Shown: positions 1 to 10,840, counted from the stretch's first letter. The stretch is 50,535 bases of DNA from Acidobacteriota bacterium (GCA_016789605.1 JAEUQO010000289.1:72861-123395), one strand, 5' to 3'. Notes: generated by a model from the sequence alone, not told the origin. Made by a program: numbers and translations.

Positions 1-612
1 ATTCCAGTGGCAGGAAGCCGCGCTTCGTTGACGGTGATCGTTTCTGGCTTGGGCCGGGAACTGGCGGATTGCAATTCGTTGCGGTTGTTATTGGGAACTG
101 AACCGGTTGCACCCAGATACGTTGGCCCGATTGGCAACAATTTTGCGCCAGCCTTGCAAGCAGAACTTGCTGTGCCGCTTGACGGCCTGACGCAGGTAGA
201 AATCGGTGTCCCCAATGGTTTTTTGCCCGGCATAAAACCTGTTTTTGTTCAGTTGGGAGCCGCAGTTTCTTCGCCGGTTGAGGTGGCGTTTGTCGCATTG
301 CCGCCGCCGCCGCCCAAAATCGGTACGATCATGAACGCGCACGACAAAGGCACTGATATTTTTGCCCAAGGCCCGAAGTCGCGGCTTTTGATTTTGGTTG
401 AAGATGTCGCGGAATCTGCTGCGACAGACAATGTGCGGCTTCAGATTGGCAATGCCGAAATCACGCCGCTCAGCGTGGTGTATCTGGCGGGCAACGCTTT
501 GCATCAGGTCGAAGCACAATTGCCCGACGGTACTGTCACGGGCGAAACCGCGTTACGTCTGTATTTTGGCGATCTGCCAGTAGCGACGGCAACGTTGGAC
601 ATCAAACCGTGA
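1..612 (+). CDS. C-terminal part of a protein with tandem IPT/Ig-like domains (partial)
   Basis: The reading frame is open to the left edge (first codons ATT CCA GTG), so this is the end of a larger protein whose start lies outside the window. Two repeated beta-rich segments of about 95 residues can be seen. The first ends in a proline run (PPPPP near residue 100) and the second begins at about residue 105. Both carry patterns such as a VxIGVPNG turn and RLQIGNAEI, which resemble the IPT/TIG or Ig-like folds common at the C-termini of acidobacterial secreted proteins. No catalytic motif is seen. A role in surface adhesion or as a secreted scaffold is inference. The next gene starts 88 nt downstream. 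Confidence 0.6.
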   Translation: MPVAGSRASLTVIVSGLGRELADCNSLRLLLGTEPVAPRYVGPIGNNFAPALQAELAVPLDGLTQVEIGVPNGFLPGIKPVFVQLGAAVSSPVEVAFVALPPPPPKIGTIMNAHDKGTDIFAQGPKSRLLILVEDVAESAATDNVRLQIGNAEITPLSVVYLAGNALHQVEAQLPDGTVTGETALRLYFGDLPVATATLDIKP

Positions 613-688
613 GTCTGGCGCAAAGATGCGTTATGATGTGCCTGCACGTCACTTCTTGGAAAAGAAAAAATACCCAATTTACCCACTC

Positions 689-694
689 AGGAGG
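689..694 (+). promoter_or_regulatory. Shine-Dalgarno AGGAGG deciding the cytochrome start
   Basis: AGGAGG lies 6 nt before ATG 701. The frame is open from 626, but those upstream residues are charged and carry no signal, whereas ATG 701 begins a clean signal-anchor. Confidence 0.75.
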
Positions 695-700
695 AAACTC

Positions 701-1855
701 ATGCTGCAAAACCGTGTCAAACGCGGTGTAATGATCGTTGCGTTTGGATTGGCGCTCTTTGTGTTTTTCGCCGGTCGCGTGACACTCACCACCCAGGCAA
801 ACGAACCGACCGAGCCTGCCGTGCAACAGGCGCAAACACCTGCCGTTGCGCCAACCGAAGAGTTGATGGAACAAAAGTACAAAAACATTCAGGCATTGAA
901 AGGCCTGCCCGCGGCACAGATGCGCCCGTTGATGAATTACATCAGCGCGACTCTGGGAATGGGCTGTGCCGATTGTCACGTCAGAACTGGCGACCAATGG
1001 GAATTTGAGAAAGACGACAACAACCACAAGAAGATTGCTCGCCGGATGATCACCATGACATTGGAGATCAACAAGGCGAATTTCAATGGTCGTCCACAGG
1101 TGACTTGTTATACCTGCCATCAAGGCCATGATCACCCGACAAGCATTCCACCGTTGCCACGCGTGCAACCGCAAGGCGGCGCTGCTGCCAGCGGCCCCGC
1201 CCCCAAAGCCGAAGACATCCTGGCCAAGTACTTCGCCGCAGTGGGCGGAAAAGATGCGCTTGATAAGGTCAAAACGCGCGTTATCAAAGGCGTCAGCGTG
1301 GCGGCAAGCGGGCAGAGCTTTCCGCTTGAGATCAGCTTTGCCGCGCCTGACAAATACGCCTTGAGCGTGAATTTGCCGCAAGGCGCAACGACGCAGAAGC
1401 TGAACGGCGTTGCCGGTTGGCTGAAAAATTCCCGCGAAGACCGCGCGATGGACAGCGTTGATCTGGCGCGCGGCAGATCACTGGCTGCCAGTTTGGATGT
1501 GACGCTGTTTAGTTCGCCTGCGCTGCGGTTGGCGTATGGCGGCGCAGAAAAAATCAATGGCCGTGATGTGGTCGTTTTGCGCGGGGCCTGGCCAGACAAG
1601 CGCCGTGTGCGGTATTTCTTCGACAAAGAATCGGGCTTGCTGGTGCGCCGTGTCGTGCTGACCGAAACGGTCATCGGACTTGACCCCGAACAAACCGATT
1701 ATGAAGATTACCGCGATGTAGATGGCGTCAAAGTTCCCTTTGCGATCAAAACTTCCTATCTGGATACGAACTACTCTTCGACGCGTAAATTCACTGAAAT
1801 CAAACACAATGTTGCAGTGGATGACGCGCAATTCAAATTGCCTGCGGCGAAGTAG
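701..1855 (+). CDS. Reaction-centre-type c-type cytochrome fused to a lipoprotein-sorting-like domain
   Basis: This is a predicted 384-aa exported electron carrier. An N-terminal hydrophobic signal-anchor (about residues 10-28) is followed by a cytochrome domain with two haem-binding CxxCH motifs, CADCH and CYTCH. Each is preceded by a Met-containing helix (MRPLMNY and MITMTLE), the arrangement seen in the photosynthetic reaction-centre cytochrome c subunit family, which is widespread in non-phototrophic Acidobacteriota. After a Pro/Gly/Ala linker (about residues 160-175) comes a C-terminal beta-rich domain beginning AKYFAAVGG. It resembles LolA-like/outer-membrane lipoprotein-sorting domains seen attached to these cytochromes. 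It would act in the periplasm or on the membrane face. No photosynthesis genes are nearby, so a respiratory or detoxifying role is more likely, but the electron partners are not known. Confidence 0.82.
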   Translation: MLQNRVKRGVMIVAFGLALFVFFAGRVTLTTQANEPTEPAVQQAQTPAVAPTEELMEQKYKNIQALKGLPAAQMRPLMNYISATLGMGCADCHVRTGDQWEFEKDDNNHKKIARRMITMTLEINKANFNGRPQVTCYTCHQGHDHPTSIPPLPRVQPQGGAAASGPAPKAEDILAKYFAAVGGKDALDKVKTRVIKGVSVAASGQSFPLEISFAAPDKYALSVNLPQGATTQKLNGVAGWLKNSREDRAMDSVDLARGRSLAASLDVTLFSSPALRLAYGGAEKINGRDVVVLRGAWPDKRRVRYFFDKESGLLVRRVVLTETVIGLDPEQTDYEDYRDVDGVKVPFAIKTSYLDTNYSSTRKFTEIKHNVAVDDAQFKLPAAK

Positions 1856-1874
1856 GCGGTACTGAACAACTCTT

Positions 1875-1942
1875 CGGCTGTGCGTTGGCGGGGGCTGTAA
1901 AAACTTGTAAAAGTTATCAATCAGCCCTTTCTCGCACAGCCG
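1875..1942 (+). terminator. Large nested stem-loop, probable terminator
   Basis: The outer arms CGGCTGTGCG (1875-1884) and CGCACAGCCG (1933-1942) pair over 10 bp. Inside are GGGCTG (1892-1897) with CAGCCC (1922-1927) and AACTT (1902-1906) with AAGTT (1911-1915). The outer arm is followed at once by ATTTTATTT. It lies 20 nt after the cytochrome stop codon. A terminator is the simplest reading; a structured RNA is possible. Confidence 0.55.
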
Positions 1943-2027
1943 ATTTTATTTGGTTCGGCGTATCTTCTTGTTTGACGGCGGTGCTGCCGCCTGGCTCAAA
2001 ACACATATCATCTGAGAAGGACACGCC

Positions 2028-2912
2028 ATGAAAAACATGCTCTCGCTGGCTATGTTGTGCAGTTTGTTGGTCGCAACTGTCTGGCCACAGGAAAACAATT
2101 ATCCCGTCGCTTTGCAAAGTCTGATTCAGGCCGAACGCGACTTTGCCAAATACTGCGTCGAGCACAATGTGCGCGACTCGTTCATCAAATTTTTTGCCGA
2201 CGATGGCATTAACTTTTTGCCGCATCCCACCAATACCAAAGAAGCGTTTGGCAAACGACCGCCGGTGATAGGGAAACCGCCGCTTACGCTCAACTGGGCG
2301 CCGGTTTACGGCGATGTTGCCGCTTCTGGCGAACTTGGTTATTCGACCGGGCCTACCCTGACGACTGATAACACGCCGCAACAGCGTCCTGCCAGTCACG
2401 GATTATTCTTTTCAGTGTGGAAGAAGCAGGCCAATGGCGATTGGCGTGTGATCGTGGATTTAGGTGTACCACTGGAAACAGCGTTTGCTCCACTTGATAC
2501 GCCGTACCAACGCGCGCCGCAATGGCATGCCAAAGTGCCAGCGGGCGAAAATGGCGAAACCTCGTTGCGGTCCTTGCTGAAAGCTGAGAGCGACTTTTTC
2601 ACTCTGGCAAAAGAGGGCAAAGGCTGGCAGAAATACCTGCACGAAGCCGCGCGGCTTTATCGTCGCAACCGGGTGATTCGGAATGCGAAAGACTGGCTGC
2701 GCGAACCAGCTGGCGCGCTGAGCGGAGAAACGATCAAAGCTGAGGTCGCGCGTTCGGGCGAACTCGGGTATAGCTATGGCAAATACGAACTCAGTGGCAA
2801 CGAGAAAGGCTATTACACCCGTATTTGGAAGCGCGACGCGCAAGGCCTTTGGCGCATCGTGTTTGACGTGACGAGCCCTTTGCCACCGGAGCAGAAAAAA
2901 TCAGGAGAGTAA
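2028..2912 (+). CDS. Secreted protein with two DUF4440 (SnoaL-like) domains
   Basis: This 294-aa protein has a short signal peptide ([19 protein letters not shown]). Two halves, about residues 25-155 and 160-288, repeat the same plan. Each starts with a helical AERDF / AESDF segment, carries the strand motif SGELGYS, and ends with a Trp-rich strand ([11 protein letters not shown] and [11 protein letters not shown]). This is the DUF4440 member of the NTF2/SnoaL fold. The fold often binds small hydrophobic ligands or has lost catalysis, and no catalytic residues can be assigned here. ATG 2028 has AGAAGGA upstream. The next gene starts 4 nt after its stop, so the two are probably co-transcribed and both products are exported. 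Confidence 0.75.
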   Translation: MKNMLSLAMLCSLLVATVWPQENNYPVALQSLIQAERDFAKYCVEHNVRDSFIKFFADDGINFLPHPTNTKEAFGKRPPVIGKPPLTLNWAPVYGDVAASGELGYSTGPTLTTDNTPQQRPASHGLFFSVWKKQANGDWRVIVDLGVPLETAFAPLDTPYQRAPQWHAKVPAGENGETSLRSLLKAESDFFTLAKEGKGWQKYLHEAARLYRRNRVIRNAKDWLREPAGALSGETIKAEVARSGELGYSYGKYELSGNEKGYYTRIWKRDAQGLWRIVFDVTSPLPPEQKKSGE

Positions 2913-2916
2913 GCAG

Positions 2917-4125
2917 ATGAGACATCGGACTGGACGCGCGCTTTGTTTTGGCGTGTTGTTTTTGCTGGGAAGCCTGGCTGTCATCACGCAGTTGACGGCT
3001 TCGGCGCAAAGCAAACCGCAAACGCCACTGCAAACACAAAGCCGCACGGATTTGGCCAAACGCATTCAGACGCGGTTGCTGGAATTGCGCAAGGAAGCGG
3101 AGTTTCCCGGCTTGAACGTCGGCATCTGTCCGCCTGATGGCAAAGCCTGGAGCGTTTCTGTCGGCTTTGCTGATCTGGAAAGCCAGCGCCCCTTGAAACC
3201 GGCGGATCGTATGCTGGCGGGAAGCATTGGCAAGACGTTCGTTTCCGCCATCACTCTGCAAGCCGTCGAAGAAGACGTGCTCGACCTCGATGCCAAAATC
3301 GAAAAATGGCTGGGCAAAGAGCCGTGGTTTGCCCGATTGCCGAATGCGCGTGACATCACCTTGCGCATGCTGATGAATCACACCAGCGGCATTCCCGAAC
3401 ACGTTTTGCATAAGGATTTCACCAAAGTTTTGCGCGAACAGCCAGACAAGATTTGGAAGCCGGAAGAATTGGTGGCGTTCATTTTGGATCGTCAGCCGTT
3501 GTTTGAAGCAGGGAAAGGTTGGTCGTACGCCGATACGAATTACATTCTGGTCGGCATGATTTTTGAGCGCGCGACCGGCAAAACCGTGTACGGCGAGGTT
3601 GAACGCCGTTTGTTGCAGCCGCTGAAGTTGAAAGAGACTTCGCCATCAGACAGGCGCGTGCTGGCGGGATTGATTCCCGGTTATGTGGCAGAAAACAGCC
3701 CTTTTGGATTTTCGGGACGTACTCTCGTTGAGGGGAAATTCGTCGTCAATCCGCAGATGGAATGGTGTGGCGGCGGCTTTGTTTCGACGGCGCAGGATTT
3801 GGCGCGCTGGGCCAAAGCGTTGTATGACGGCAAACTGTTTGATCCAGCTTCGCAGGAAGATTTGCTGAACGCTGTGCCAGCCAAAACCGGACGCGGCGAC
3901 AAATACGGTTTGGGCGTTCAAGTGCGCGAAAGCGCCTGGGGCGTCAGCTATGGGCACGGCGGTTGGTTTCCCGGCTATTTGTCAGAGATGGAATATTTCC
4001 CGGACTACAAAACCGCCATCGCCATACAGGTGAATACAGACGATTTTGCCAAGCTGAAACGGCGTCCGCGCGCATTTGTCGCCGAAGTGGCAAAGATTGT
4101 TTTGGGTGAGGGAAGCGCCAAGTAA
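2917..4125 (+). CDS. Serine hydrolase, beta-lactamase/PBP4* family
   Basis: The 402-aa product has an N-terminal signal segment (about residues 8-31). The serine beta-lactamase fold is shown by the SxxK motif SIGK at 103-106 (nucleophile Ser103), the Tyr motif YADTNY near 204 (Asp where most relatives have Asn in YxN), and HGG near the C-terminus in place of KTG. Such enzymes hydrolyse esters, D-amino-acid peptides or peptidoglycan stem peptides; the substrate cannot be told from the sequence. A short spacing (4 nt) to the DUF4440 gene suggests one transcript. The gene ends at a hairpin shared with the convergent sdh operon. Confidence 0.85.
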   Translation: MRHRTGRALCFGVLFLLGSLAVITQLTASAQSKPQTPLQTQSRTDLAKRIQTRLLELRKEAEFPGLNVGICPPDGKAWSVSVGFADLESQRPLKPADRMLAGSIGKTFVSAITLQAVEEDVLDLDAKIEKWLGKEPWFARLPNARDITLRMLMNHTSGIPEHVLHKDFTKVLREQPDKIWKPEELVAFILDRQPLFEAGKGWSYADTNYILVGMIFERATGKTVYGEVERRLLQPLKLKETSPSDRRVLAGLIPGYVAENSPFGFSGRTLVEGKFVVNPQMEWCGGGFVSTAQDLARWAKALYDGKLFDPASQEDLLNAVPAKTGRGDKYGLGVQVRESAWGVSYGHGGWFPGYLSEMEYFPDYKTAIAIQVNTDDFAKLKRRPRAFVAEVAKIVLGEGSAK

Positions 4126-4142
4126 CCGCAGAAAAAAGAAAT

Positions 4143-4174
4143 CCCCAAGGCTGGCCTGTTGCGCAGCCTTGGGG
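4143..4174. terminator. Bidirectional terminator between serine hydrolase gene and sdhB
   Basis: CCCCAAGGCT (4143-4152) and AGCCTTGGGG (4165-4174) form a perfect 10-bp stem with a 12-nt loop, flanked by A-rich sequence on the left and AGTAAAAAG on the right. It lies between the stop codons of two convergent genes. Confidence 0.75.
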
Positions 4175-4203
4175 AGTAAAAAGATTCCAGGAGGGATTCA
4201 GTG

Positions 4204-4953
4204 TTATAGGTTGCTCTTGAGCAACGCTTTCAAATAGAGACGGTTCATGCGAGCAATGTTGTCGAGCGAGATGCCTTTCGGGCAGGCCGCTTCGCACGAA
4301 CCGATGTTGGTGCAATTGCCAAAGCCTTCTTCATCCATTTTGGCCACCATGTTCAGCACACGGCGTTCTTCTTCGACTTTGCCTTGCGGCAACAAGCTCA
4401 GATGCGAAATCTTGGCCGCGACAAAGAGCATCGCCGAAGCATTCTTACAAGCCGCCACGCACGCGCCGCAGCCAATGCAAGCCGCCGCATCAAATGCTTT
4501 GTCAGCGCTATCTTTGGGAATCGGCAGGGCGTTGGCGTCAGGCGCGCCGCCGGTTGAAACCGAAACGTAGCCTCCCGATTGGATCACACGGTCAAACGAG
4601 GCCCGATCCACCACCAAATCTTTCAGCACGGGAAAAGGCGTGGCGCGCCACGGTTCGATGGTGATGGTGTCGCCATCCTTGAACGAACGCATATGCAATT
4701 GGCAGGTCGTCGTGTGCGGCAACGGGCCGTGCGGCGCACCGTTGATAACCAGGCTGCACATGCCGCAAATGCCTTCGCGGCAATCGTGGTCAAACGCGAT
4801 TTGCTCTTCGCCTCGTTTGATCAGCACTTCGTTGACAACGTCCAGCATCTCCAAAAACGACATATCCGGACTGATGTCTTGCGCTTGGTACGTGACGAAC
4901 TGACCAGGTGTGTTTGCGTTCTTTTGCCGCCAGACACGCAATGTCAGGTTCAT
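4204..4953 (-). CDS. sdhB: Succinate dehydrogenase/fumarate reductase iron-sulfur subunit
   Basis: This 249-aa protein passes electrons from the flavoprotein to the membrane anchor of complex II. The N-terminal ferredoxin domain binds [2Fe-2S] through Cys58, 63, 66 and 84. The C-terminal domain has [11 protein letters not shown] (Cys159, 162, 165, 169) for [4Fe-4S] and [14 protein letters not shown] (Cys214, 220, 224 and the following CP) for the 3Fe-4S site. It is the last gene of the sdhC-sdhA-sdhB unit, 134 nt after sdhA. The short form and company of a single five-helix cytochrome b are typical of 'type B' complexes that use menaquinone. Confidence 0.95.
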   Translation of the reverse strand: MNLTLRVWRQKNANTPGQFVTYQAQDISPDMSFLEMLDVVNEVLIKRGEEQIAFDHDCREGICGMCSLVINGAPHGPLPHTTTCQLHMRSFKDGDTITIEPWRATPFPVLKDLVVDRASFDRVIQSGGYVSVSTGGAPDANALPIPKDSADKAFDAAACIGCGACVAACKNASAMLFVAAKISHLSLLPQGKVEEERRVLNMVAKMDEEGFGNCTNIGSCEAACPKGISLDNIARMNRLYLKALLKSNL

Positions 4954-5087
4954 TGCTTTGCTCTCCCCAAAAGTCTGAGTCGTATTCCGCGCCGATGCGG
5001 AACGAAATTAAAGTAGTCAGCGATCAACCACCGTCACAAGCAAGTCTAGGGTTTTCCAGCAGCCAACCGCTGACTACTAACTGAAAA

Positions 5088-7010
<1,923 letters not shown>

Positions 7011-7044
7011 AAGTGTTTCACTTCAATGTCGCTTGCCAAAATCA

Positions 7045-7758
7045 TTAGCGGATCAGGCCTGTCACAACGGCAATGGGAATTGCGCAAAAGCCCAGGAACA
7101 AAACGGCTGCTGCGACCAGCGCCAATTTCTTCAGATGTGGCTCGGTATTTTTGCTGCGCAAACCCAACGACTGCAGGATGCTGGCGACGCCGTGGCTCAA
7201 ATGTAACGCGACTAACGCCACCGCGATCACGTAAAAGCCTGAAACCAGAGGGTTTTGAAATCCGCGCACCATCATTTCGTGCACGTCGTGCCGACCCACC
7301 AGATCACGCAATTCCAAATAATTCGGGTCAACCCAGCCGATGGTGAAATGCGCCAAATGGAAAATAATGAACGCCAAAATCACCAACCCGCTGATGATGA
7401 TGGTGCGATTGGCCAGGGTCGAAACCAGCGGTTTGCTGTTAGCGTATGCCACCGGACGAGCGCGTTTGTTTGCGTTTGCCAGTTGCGCGCCTGCCGTAAT
7501 GTGCAAGACGGCCGATAACAACAACACTAGCCGCGCACCCCACAGCACAGGCGGTTTGGATTTCAACGCCTCGGCGTATTCGTTAAGCAACGTCGGACCG
7601 GCAAAAAACTGCAAATTGCCCAACATATGCACGACAACAAAACCGAACAAAATCAATCCGGTGATTGCCATCACATACTTTTTGCCTAGCGATGATTGCC
7701 ACAGGCGCAACAAAAGGCCTGCGGTCGAAGGTCGCAAGCTTTCCGCAGAAGCTGCCAT
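7045..7758 (-). CDS. sdhC: Succinate dehydrogenase cytochrome b subunit (type B, five-helix)
   Basis: This 237-aa dihaem membrane anchor of complex II carries five predicted transmembrane helices. They lie at about residues 27-50, 74-95, 118-140, 167-190 and 210-232. Conserved histidines in VVHMLGN, HITAGAQ, FHLAHFT and HLSHG are the expected ligands of two haems b. ATG 7758 is chosen because GGGAGG lies 4-5 nt before it; the TTG at 7770 that also opens the frame overlaps this ribosome-binding site. It is the first gene of sdhC-sdhA-sdhB and is divergent from the LysR gene at 7888, which may control it. Confidence 0.93.
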   Translation of the reverse strand: MAASAESLRPSTAGLLLRLWQSSLGKKYVMAITGLILFGFVVVHMLGNLQFFAGPTLLNEYAEALKSKPPVLWGARLVLLLSAVLHITAGAQLANANKRARPVAYANSKPLVSTLANRTIIISGLVILAFIIFHLAHFTIGWVDPNYLELRDLVGRHDVHEMMVRGFQNPLVSGFYVIAVALVALHLSHGVASILQSLGLRSKNTEPHLKKLALVAAAVLFLGFCAIPIAVVTGLIR

Positions 7759-7847
7759 TTCGCCTCCCAAAATGCTTCATTGTTGGAGTATTTCTGTCGT
7801 TGAGGTCGCAGAAGATAACAAGCTTCCGCTGATAAGTAAAATTCAAA

Positions 7848-7869
7848 CGCTTAAAATCCCAGATAAGCG
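7848..7869. promoter_or_regulatory. Inverted repeat, candidate LysR-type operator
   Basis: CGCTTA (7848-7853) and TAAGCG (7864-7869) are perfect arms separated by 10 nt. The site contains a T-N11-A core (T7851, A7863), as known for LysR-type boxes. It sits 5 nt upstream of the -10 of the regulator gene and between two divergent units, as expected for autoregulation. Binding is inferred. Confidence 0.5.
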
Positions 7870-7874
7870 CGCCT

Positions 7875-7880
7875 TATAAT
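7875..7880 (+). promoter_or_regulatory. -10 box TATAAT immediately before the LysR start
   Basis: A perfect TATAAT ends 7 nt before ATG 7888, so a transcript would begin at or next to the start codon. No Shine-Dalgarno is present. No good -35 is seen, which fits regulator-dependent or weak expression. Confidence 0.5.
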
Positions 7881-7887
7881 CCGACGT

Positions 7888-8772
7888 ATGCACATCGAAA
7901 CACTTAAGACTTTTTGTGACCTGATCGAAACGGGCAGTTTTTCCAAGGCTGCGACCCGCAACTTCATTTCGCAATCCGCCGTCAGTCAACAGGTCAAAAT
8001 GCTCGAACAGCGATTTGACCGCCAGTTGATCGAACGACGACAACGCCAAGGCGTAGCGCTGACGGAAATCGGCAAGGTTTTTTACGCAGAGTGTAAGGAG
8101 ATTTTGGCGCGCTATCTGGCGCTGGAAGAGCGCATGCGTGATCAGAGCGCGGCAGTTTCAGGAATGGTTCGTGTCGCGACCGTATACAGCATTGGGTTGC
8201 ACGAACTGCCGCCTTACGTCAAACAGTTCATCAAGGCGCATCCGCATGTCAAAGTGCATATTGAATACAGCCGCACGGATAAGGTTTACGAGGCCTGTTT
8301 GAACAATACGATTGATTTCGGGATTGTGGCCTTGCCGTTGCGCAAACCGAATATCTCTGTGATCGAATTCCGGCATGACAAACTGGTGATTGTTTGTAGC
8401 CCGGAGCATCGGTTGGCGAGGTTGGGCGAGGTTCGGTTTCGGGATTTGGTTGGAGAAGACTTTATTGCATTTGAACGTGATATCCCTACACGCAAGGCGA
8501 TAGATCGGTTATTCAAGCAGCACGAGGTCGCGGTCAACTACGTCATGGAATTCGACAACATCGAAACCATCAAACGTTCGGTCGAAGTCGGCATCGGATT
8601 TTCCATTTTGCCGGATACCGCCGTTTCAAACGAAGTGCGCAGCAAAATGTTGGTGGCGCGCGATTTCAGCGAAGGCACGTTTACGCGTCCCATTGGCATC
8701 ATTCATCGCAAGGGAAAAGTGTTTAGTTCTGCCGCCAAAGAGTTTGTTTCCTTGCTGACGGGCATTCGTTAA
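7888..8772 (+). CDS. LysR-family transcriptional regulator
   Basis: This 294-aa regulator has an N-terminal winged helix-turn-helix (residues 1-60) with the family pattern: [20 protein letters not shown] start, then [17 protein letters not shown] and a wing ending LTEIG. The substrate-binding part is two Rossmann-like lobes (residues 90-290) with the usual [10 protein letters not shown] opening. Inducer unknown. It is divergent from sdhCAB and has a dyad in front, so it may control itself and possibly the sdh operon. ATG 7888 gives the canonical N-terminus (HIETLKTF), even though no ribosome-binding site precedes it. The gene is followed 4 nt later by the end of the convergent anti-sigma-like gene. 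Confidence 0.9.
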   Translation: MHIETLKTFCDLIETGSFSKAATRNFISQSAVSQQVKMLEQRFDRQLIERRQRQGVALTEIGKVFYAECKEILARYLALEERMRDQSAAVSGMVRVATVYSIGLHELPPYVKQFIKAHPHVKVHIEYSRTDKVYEACLNNTIDFGIVALPLRKPNISVIEFRHDKLVIVCSPEHRLARLGEVRFRDLVGEDFIAFERDIPTRKAIDRLFKQHEVAVNYVMEFDNIETIKRSVEVGIGFSILPDTAVSNEVRSKMLVARDFSEGTFTRPIGIIHRKGKVFSSAAKEFVSLLTGIR

Positions 8773-8776
8773 GCGG

Positions 8777-9793
8777 TCAGCGCGACAGATTTTGCTTGGC
8801 GATTTCCAGGTATTGGCGCGCGTCGGTCGCCCAGGCCGAGCTTGCATCTTTGGCCAAATACTTTTGCCAGGACTCAGTCGCTTCACGCCACGAACCGCGC
8901 ACTTGATAGAGCAACGCCAGGTTAAAGGCCGCGTCGAGAGAATCAGGAGACAGACGCAAGGCTTCAGTCAGATGCTGTTGGCTGGCTTGAAAATCTGCTT
9001 GCGCTTGTGCGCTGGCTGCAGGCGCGAGTTTGCCGCGTTCCAGCAAGGCGACGCCTAAATCGGTTTGCAGCGCGGCGGATTGGGGATTGGCTGACAAACC
9101 TTCAGTGAGATATTTGATCGCTTCGTCGAAGTGTTTTTCCGTCAATTGAAATTTGCCCAGCGCGTGCAAGGCGGCGGGGCTGCGGTCAGAGTCGGCCAAA
9201 TCGTCAAAAATCTTGTCGGCCAGACTGAGCTTGGCAGAGTTCACTTTGAGCGCGTTGTTATTCCCAGCGGACAAATACGGCGCATATGAAAAACCTGTGA
9301 TGCGCGCTTCTATCGGACGCATTTCGCCGTAGGCAGCGTTCAAGGCGTTCAGTCCCTGTCGTGGCGCGGATTGGTTGTTTACCAACCACCAGACACCGAT
9401 GCCAAAAATAAGCACCAGCGAAGCCGCGGCAAATTTCAGCACAGGCGGCGCAAATAACTGCTGCAATGACTCGAGCACGCGAGAGAATGTGCTCGGGGCC
9501 GGGATTTCCTGCGTTGCCAGTGACGGTAAGTGATCGCGCAAGACTTTGGCCAAGGCCAGTTTCTTTTGCCGTTCGGGAGTGGTGTGGAATTGTTGTTCGA
9601 AATTTGCGCGTTCGGCAGGGGAGAGTTTTTCGCGCAGATATGCGTCAATCAGTTCTTCTTCGACGATTTCCAGCTGCTCGAGGTACGCGCTATCAACCAG
9701 CAAGCGCGCTTCGATTTGTTCTTGTTCTTCGTTCGGTAAATCCGCGAGCAAATATCGCCGTAAGTTTGCTTCGTGTTCAAACGTCTCTTTCAT
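8777..9793 (-). CDS. Membrane anti-sigma-like protein with TPR domain
   Basis: The 338-aa product begins with a helical cytoplasmic region (residues 1-110) containing LRRYLLADLPNEEQEQIE and EEELIDAYLREKLS. This is the pattern of putative zinc-finger/anti-sigma heads in Acidobacteriota, though no CxxC or HxxxC zinc ligands are visible. One transmembrane helix follows (about 118-137). The outer part has at least three TPR-like helical repeats (about 205-325, e.g. AIKYLTEGLSANP, HLTEALRLSPDS). It lies 84 nt downstream of an ECF sigma gene. The natural inference is that it holds that sigma factor at the membrane and senses an envelope signal through the TPRs. The missing zinc site makes the mechanism uncertain. 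Confidence 0.75.
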   Translation of the reverse strand: MKETFEHEANLRRYLLADLPNEEQEQIEARLLVDSAYLEQLEIVEEELIDAYLREKLSPAERANFEQQFHTTPERQKKLALAKVLRDHLPSLATQEIPAPSTFSRVLESLQQLFAPPVLKFAAASLVLIFGIGVWWLVNNQSAPRQGLNALNAAYGEMRPIEARITGFSYAPYLSAGNNNALKVNSAKLSLADKIFDDLADSDRSPAALHALGKFQLTEKHFDEAIKYLTEGLSANPQSAALQTDLGVALLERGKLAPAASAQAQADFQASQQHLTEALRLSPDSLDAAFNLALLYQVRGSWREATESWQKYLAKDASSAWATDARQYLEIAKQNLSR

Positions 9794-9877
9794 TTCATAT
9801 CCCCAGCCCTCTTGAGAAATTTTCTGCCGAATTGGTAAGGGCTCGCTTGCGGAATCATTTCACTTGTCTTTAGGGCG

Positions 9878-10456
9878 CTAGTCTTTTTGTTTCTCCAGGC
9901 AAGCTTTCAAGCAGTCCTCGAGTGACGCGCGAATCCGATGAGCACGAATACGTAAAGCATTGATCGCAATACCCATTTGTGTCGCCATTTCTTTTCGGTG
10001 ATCAATCTTGGCGCGTTTGTTTTCGTGATAATAGCCAAGCACCAGACGCCGGTTTTCGGGCGTCAATTTGCTGAGACAATGTTCCAGACAGGCGTACTCT
10101 CGCTCTTTTTCATCGTCAGTTTTTGGCGAGGCGAGTTTGGTGTGATCGGTTTCAGGCAGCGGTTCTTGTCGTTCCACTTGCTTGGCGTACTCAAAATAAA
10201 GATTTCGCGCAACTACCACAATGTATCGGGCGGGTTCTCCCACATAATCTTCAATCATCTCGGGCAACCGGCGCATGACGCGGTTGAAGGTTTCGTCAGC
10301 AAGGTCTTCTGCCAAATGACAGTTTCGCTTGTTGAAGATCACGATCAAATGCTTGCGCATGGTTTCATACCGCTGCGCGGCTTTATCTGGATCGGGGTCT
10401 AGCCAACGAAGGAAGAGTTGAAAATCAGACGGATTTGGTTGCCAATCAGTGCGCAT
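9878..10456 (-). CDS. ECF-type RNA polymerase sigma factor
   Basis: This 192-aa sigma-70-family protein has region 2 at about residues 25-95 (AEDLADETFNRVMRR and RYIVVVARNLYFEYAK) and region 4 at about 125-185 (LSKLTPENRRLVLGYY, then a helix-turn-helix around MATQMGIAINALRIRAHRIR). Regions 1 and 3 are absent, as in extracytoplasmic-function sigma factors. It directs RNA polymerase to a small regulon. The neighbouring membrane TPR protein is the likely anti-sigma factor. ATG 10456 has no clear Shine-Dalgarno. Confidence 0.88.
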   Translation of the reverse strand: MRTDWQPNPSDFQLFLRWLDPDPDKAAQRYETMRKHLIVIFNKRNCHLAEDLADETFNRVMRRLPEMIEDYVGEPARYIVVVARNLYFEYAKQVERQEPLPETDHTKLASPKTDDEKEREYACLEHCLSKLTPENRRLVLGYYHENKRAKIDHRKEMATQMGIAINALRIRAHRIRASLEDCLKACLEKQKD

Positions 10457-10587
10457 TGAATAGGCGCTCGTTTGCTCCGAGAACGCTTCTCAACAGACTG
10501 TGAGAAGGACGGTTCAAAAAAGCAGATGTAATTCCTGGGTGTAATTCCTGAATGAAGATTGAATTGCTGACGATCAACAGCAACGCG

Positions 10588-10593
10588 ATTATA
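10588..10593 (-). promoter_or_regulatory. -10 box for the ECF sigma gene
   Basis: On the minus strand this reads TATAAT; TTGCTT lies 16 nt upstream as a weak -35. The start would be about 124 nt before ATG 10456, leaving a long leader. Confidence 0.45.
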
Positions 10594-10802
10594 CGGTAGG
10601 TACAGAACAAAGCAAAAAATCTCTGGCTGTAAAACTTGGCTTTGGTCTTGAAATGTTTTTGCAAGGGAATCGTTGAAGAGGTGATGACAGCAAGCAATTG
10701 TCAGCAACAGACTGCTTGCCAAAATGACAGCCAAGGGACGGAAGTGAGGCCGTCTCAATCTGCAATCGCACAATGCGTCCTCAGCCAACTTGCCATTGGG
10801 AA

Positions 10803-10840
10803 CGCAGGGAGCAAGCTGTCATTCGCTTTCACTCCCTGCG
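10803..10840 (-). terminator. Hairpin after the peptidoglycan-binding gene
   Basis: CGCAGGGAG (10803-10811) pairs with CTCCCTGCG (10832-10840) over 9 bp with a 20-nt loop, 31 nt after the stop of the minus-strand gene at 10872. There is no U-run, so intrinsic termination is doubtful. Confidence 0.35.

Noticed and set aside
10399..10788. 129-aa minus-strand frame upstream of and overlapping the sigma gene
   Set aside because: It overlaps the sigma factor start, is cysteine-rich without pattern, and has no start signal.
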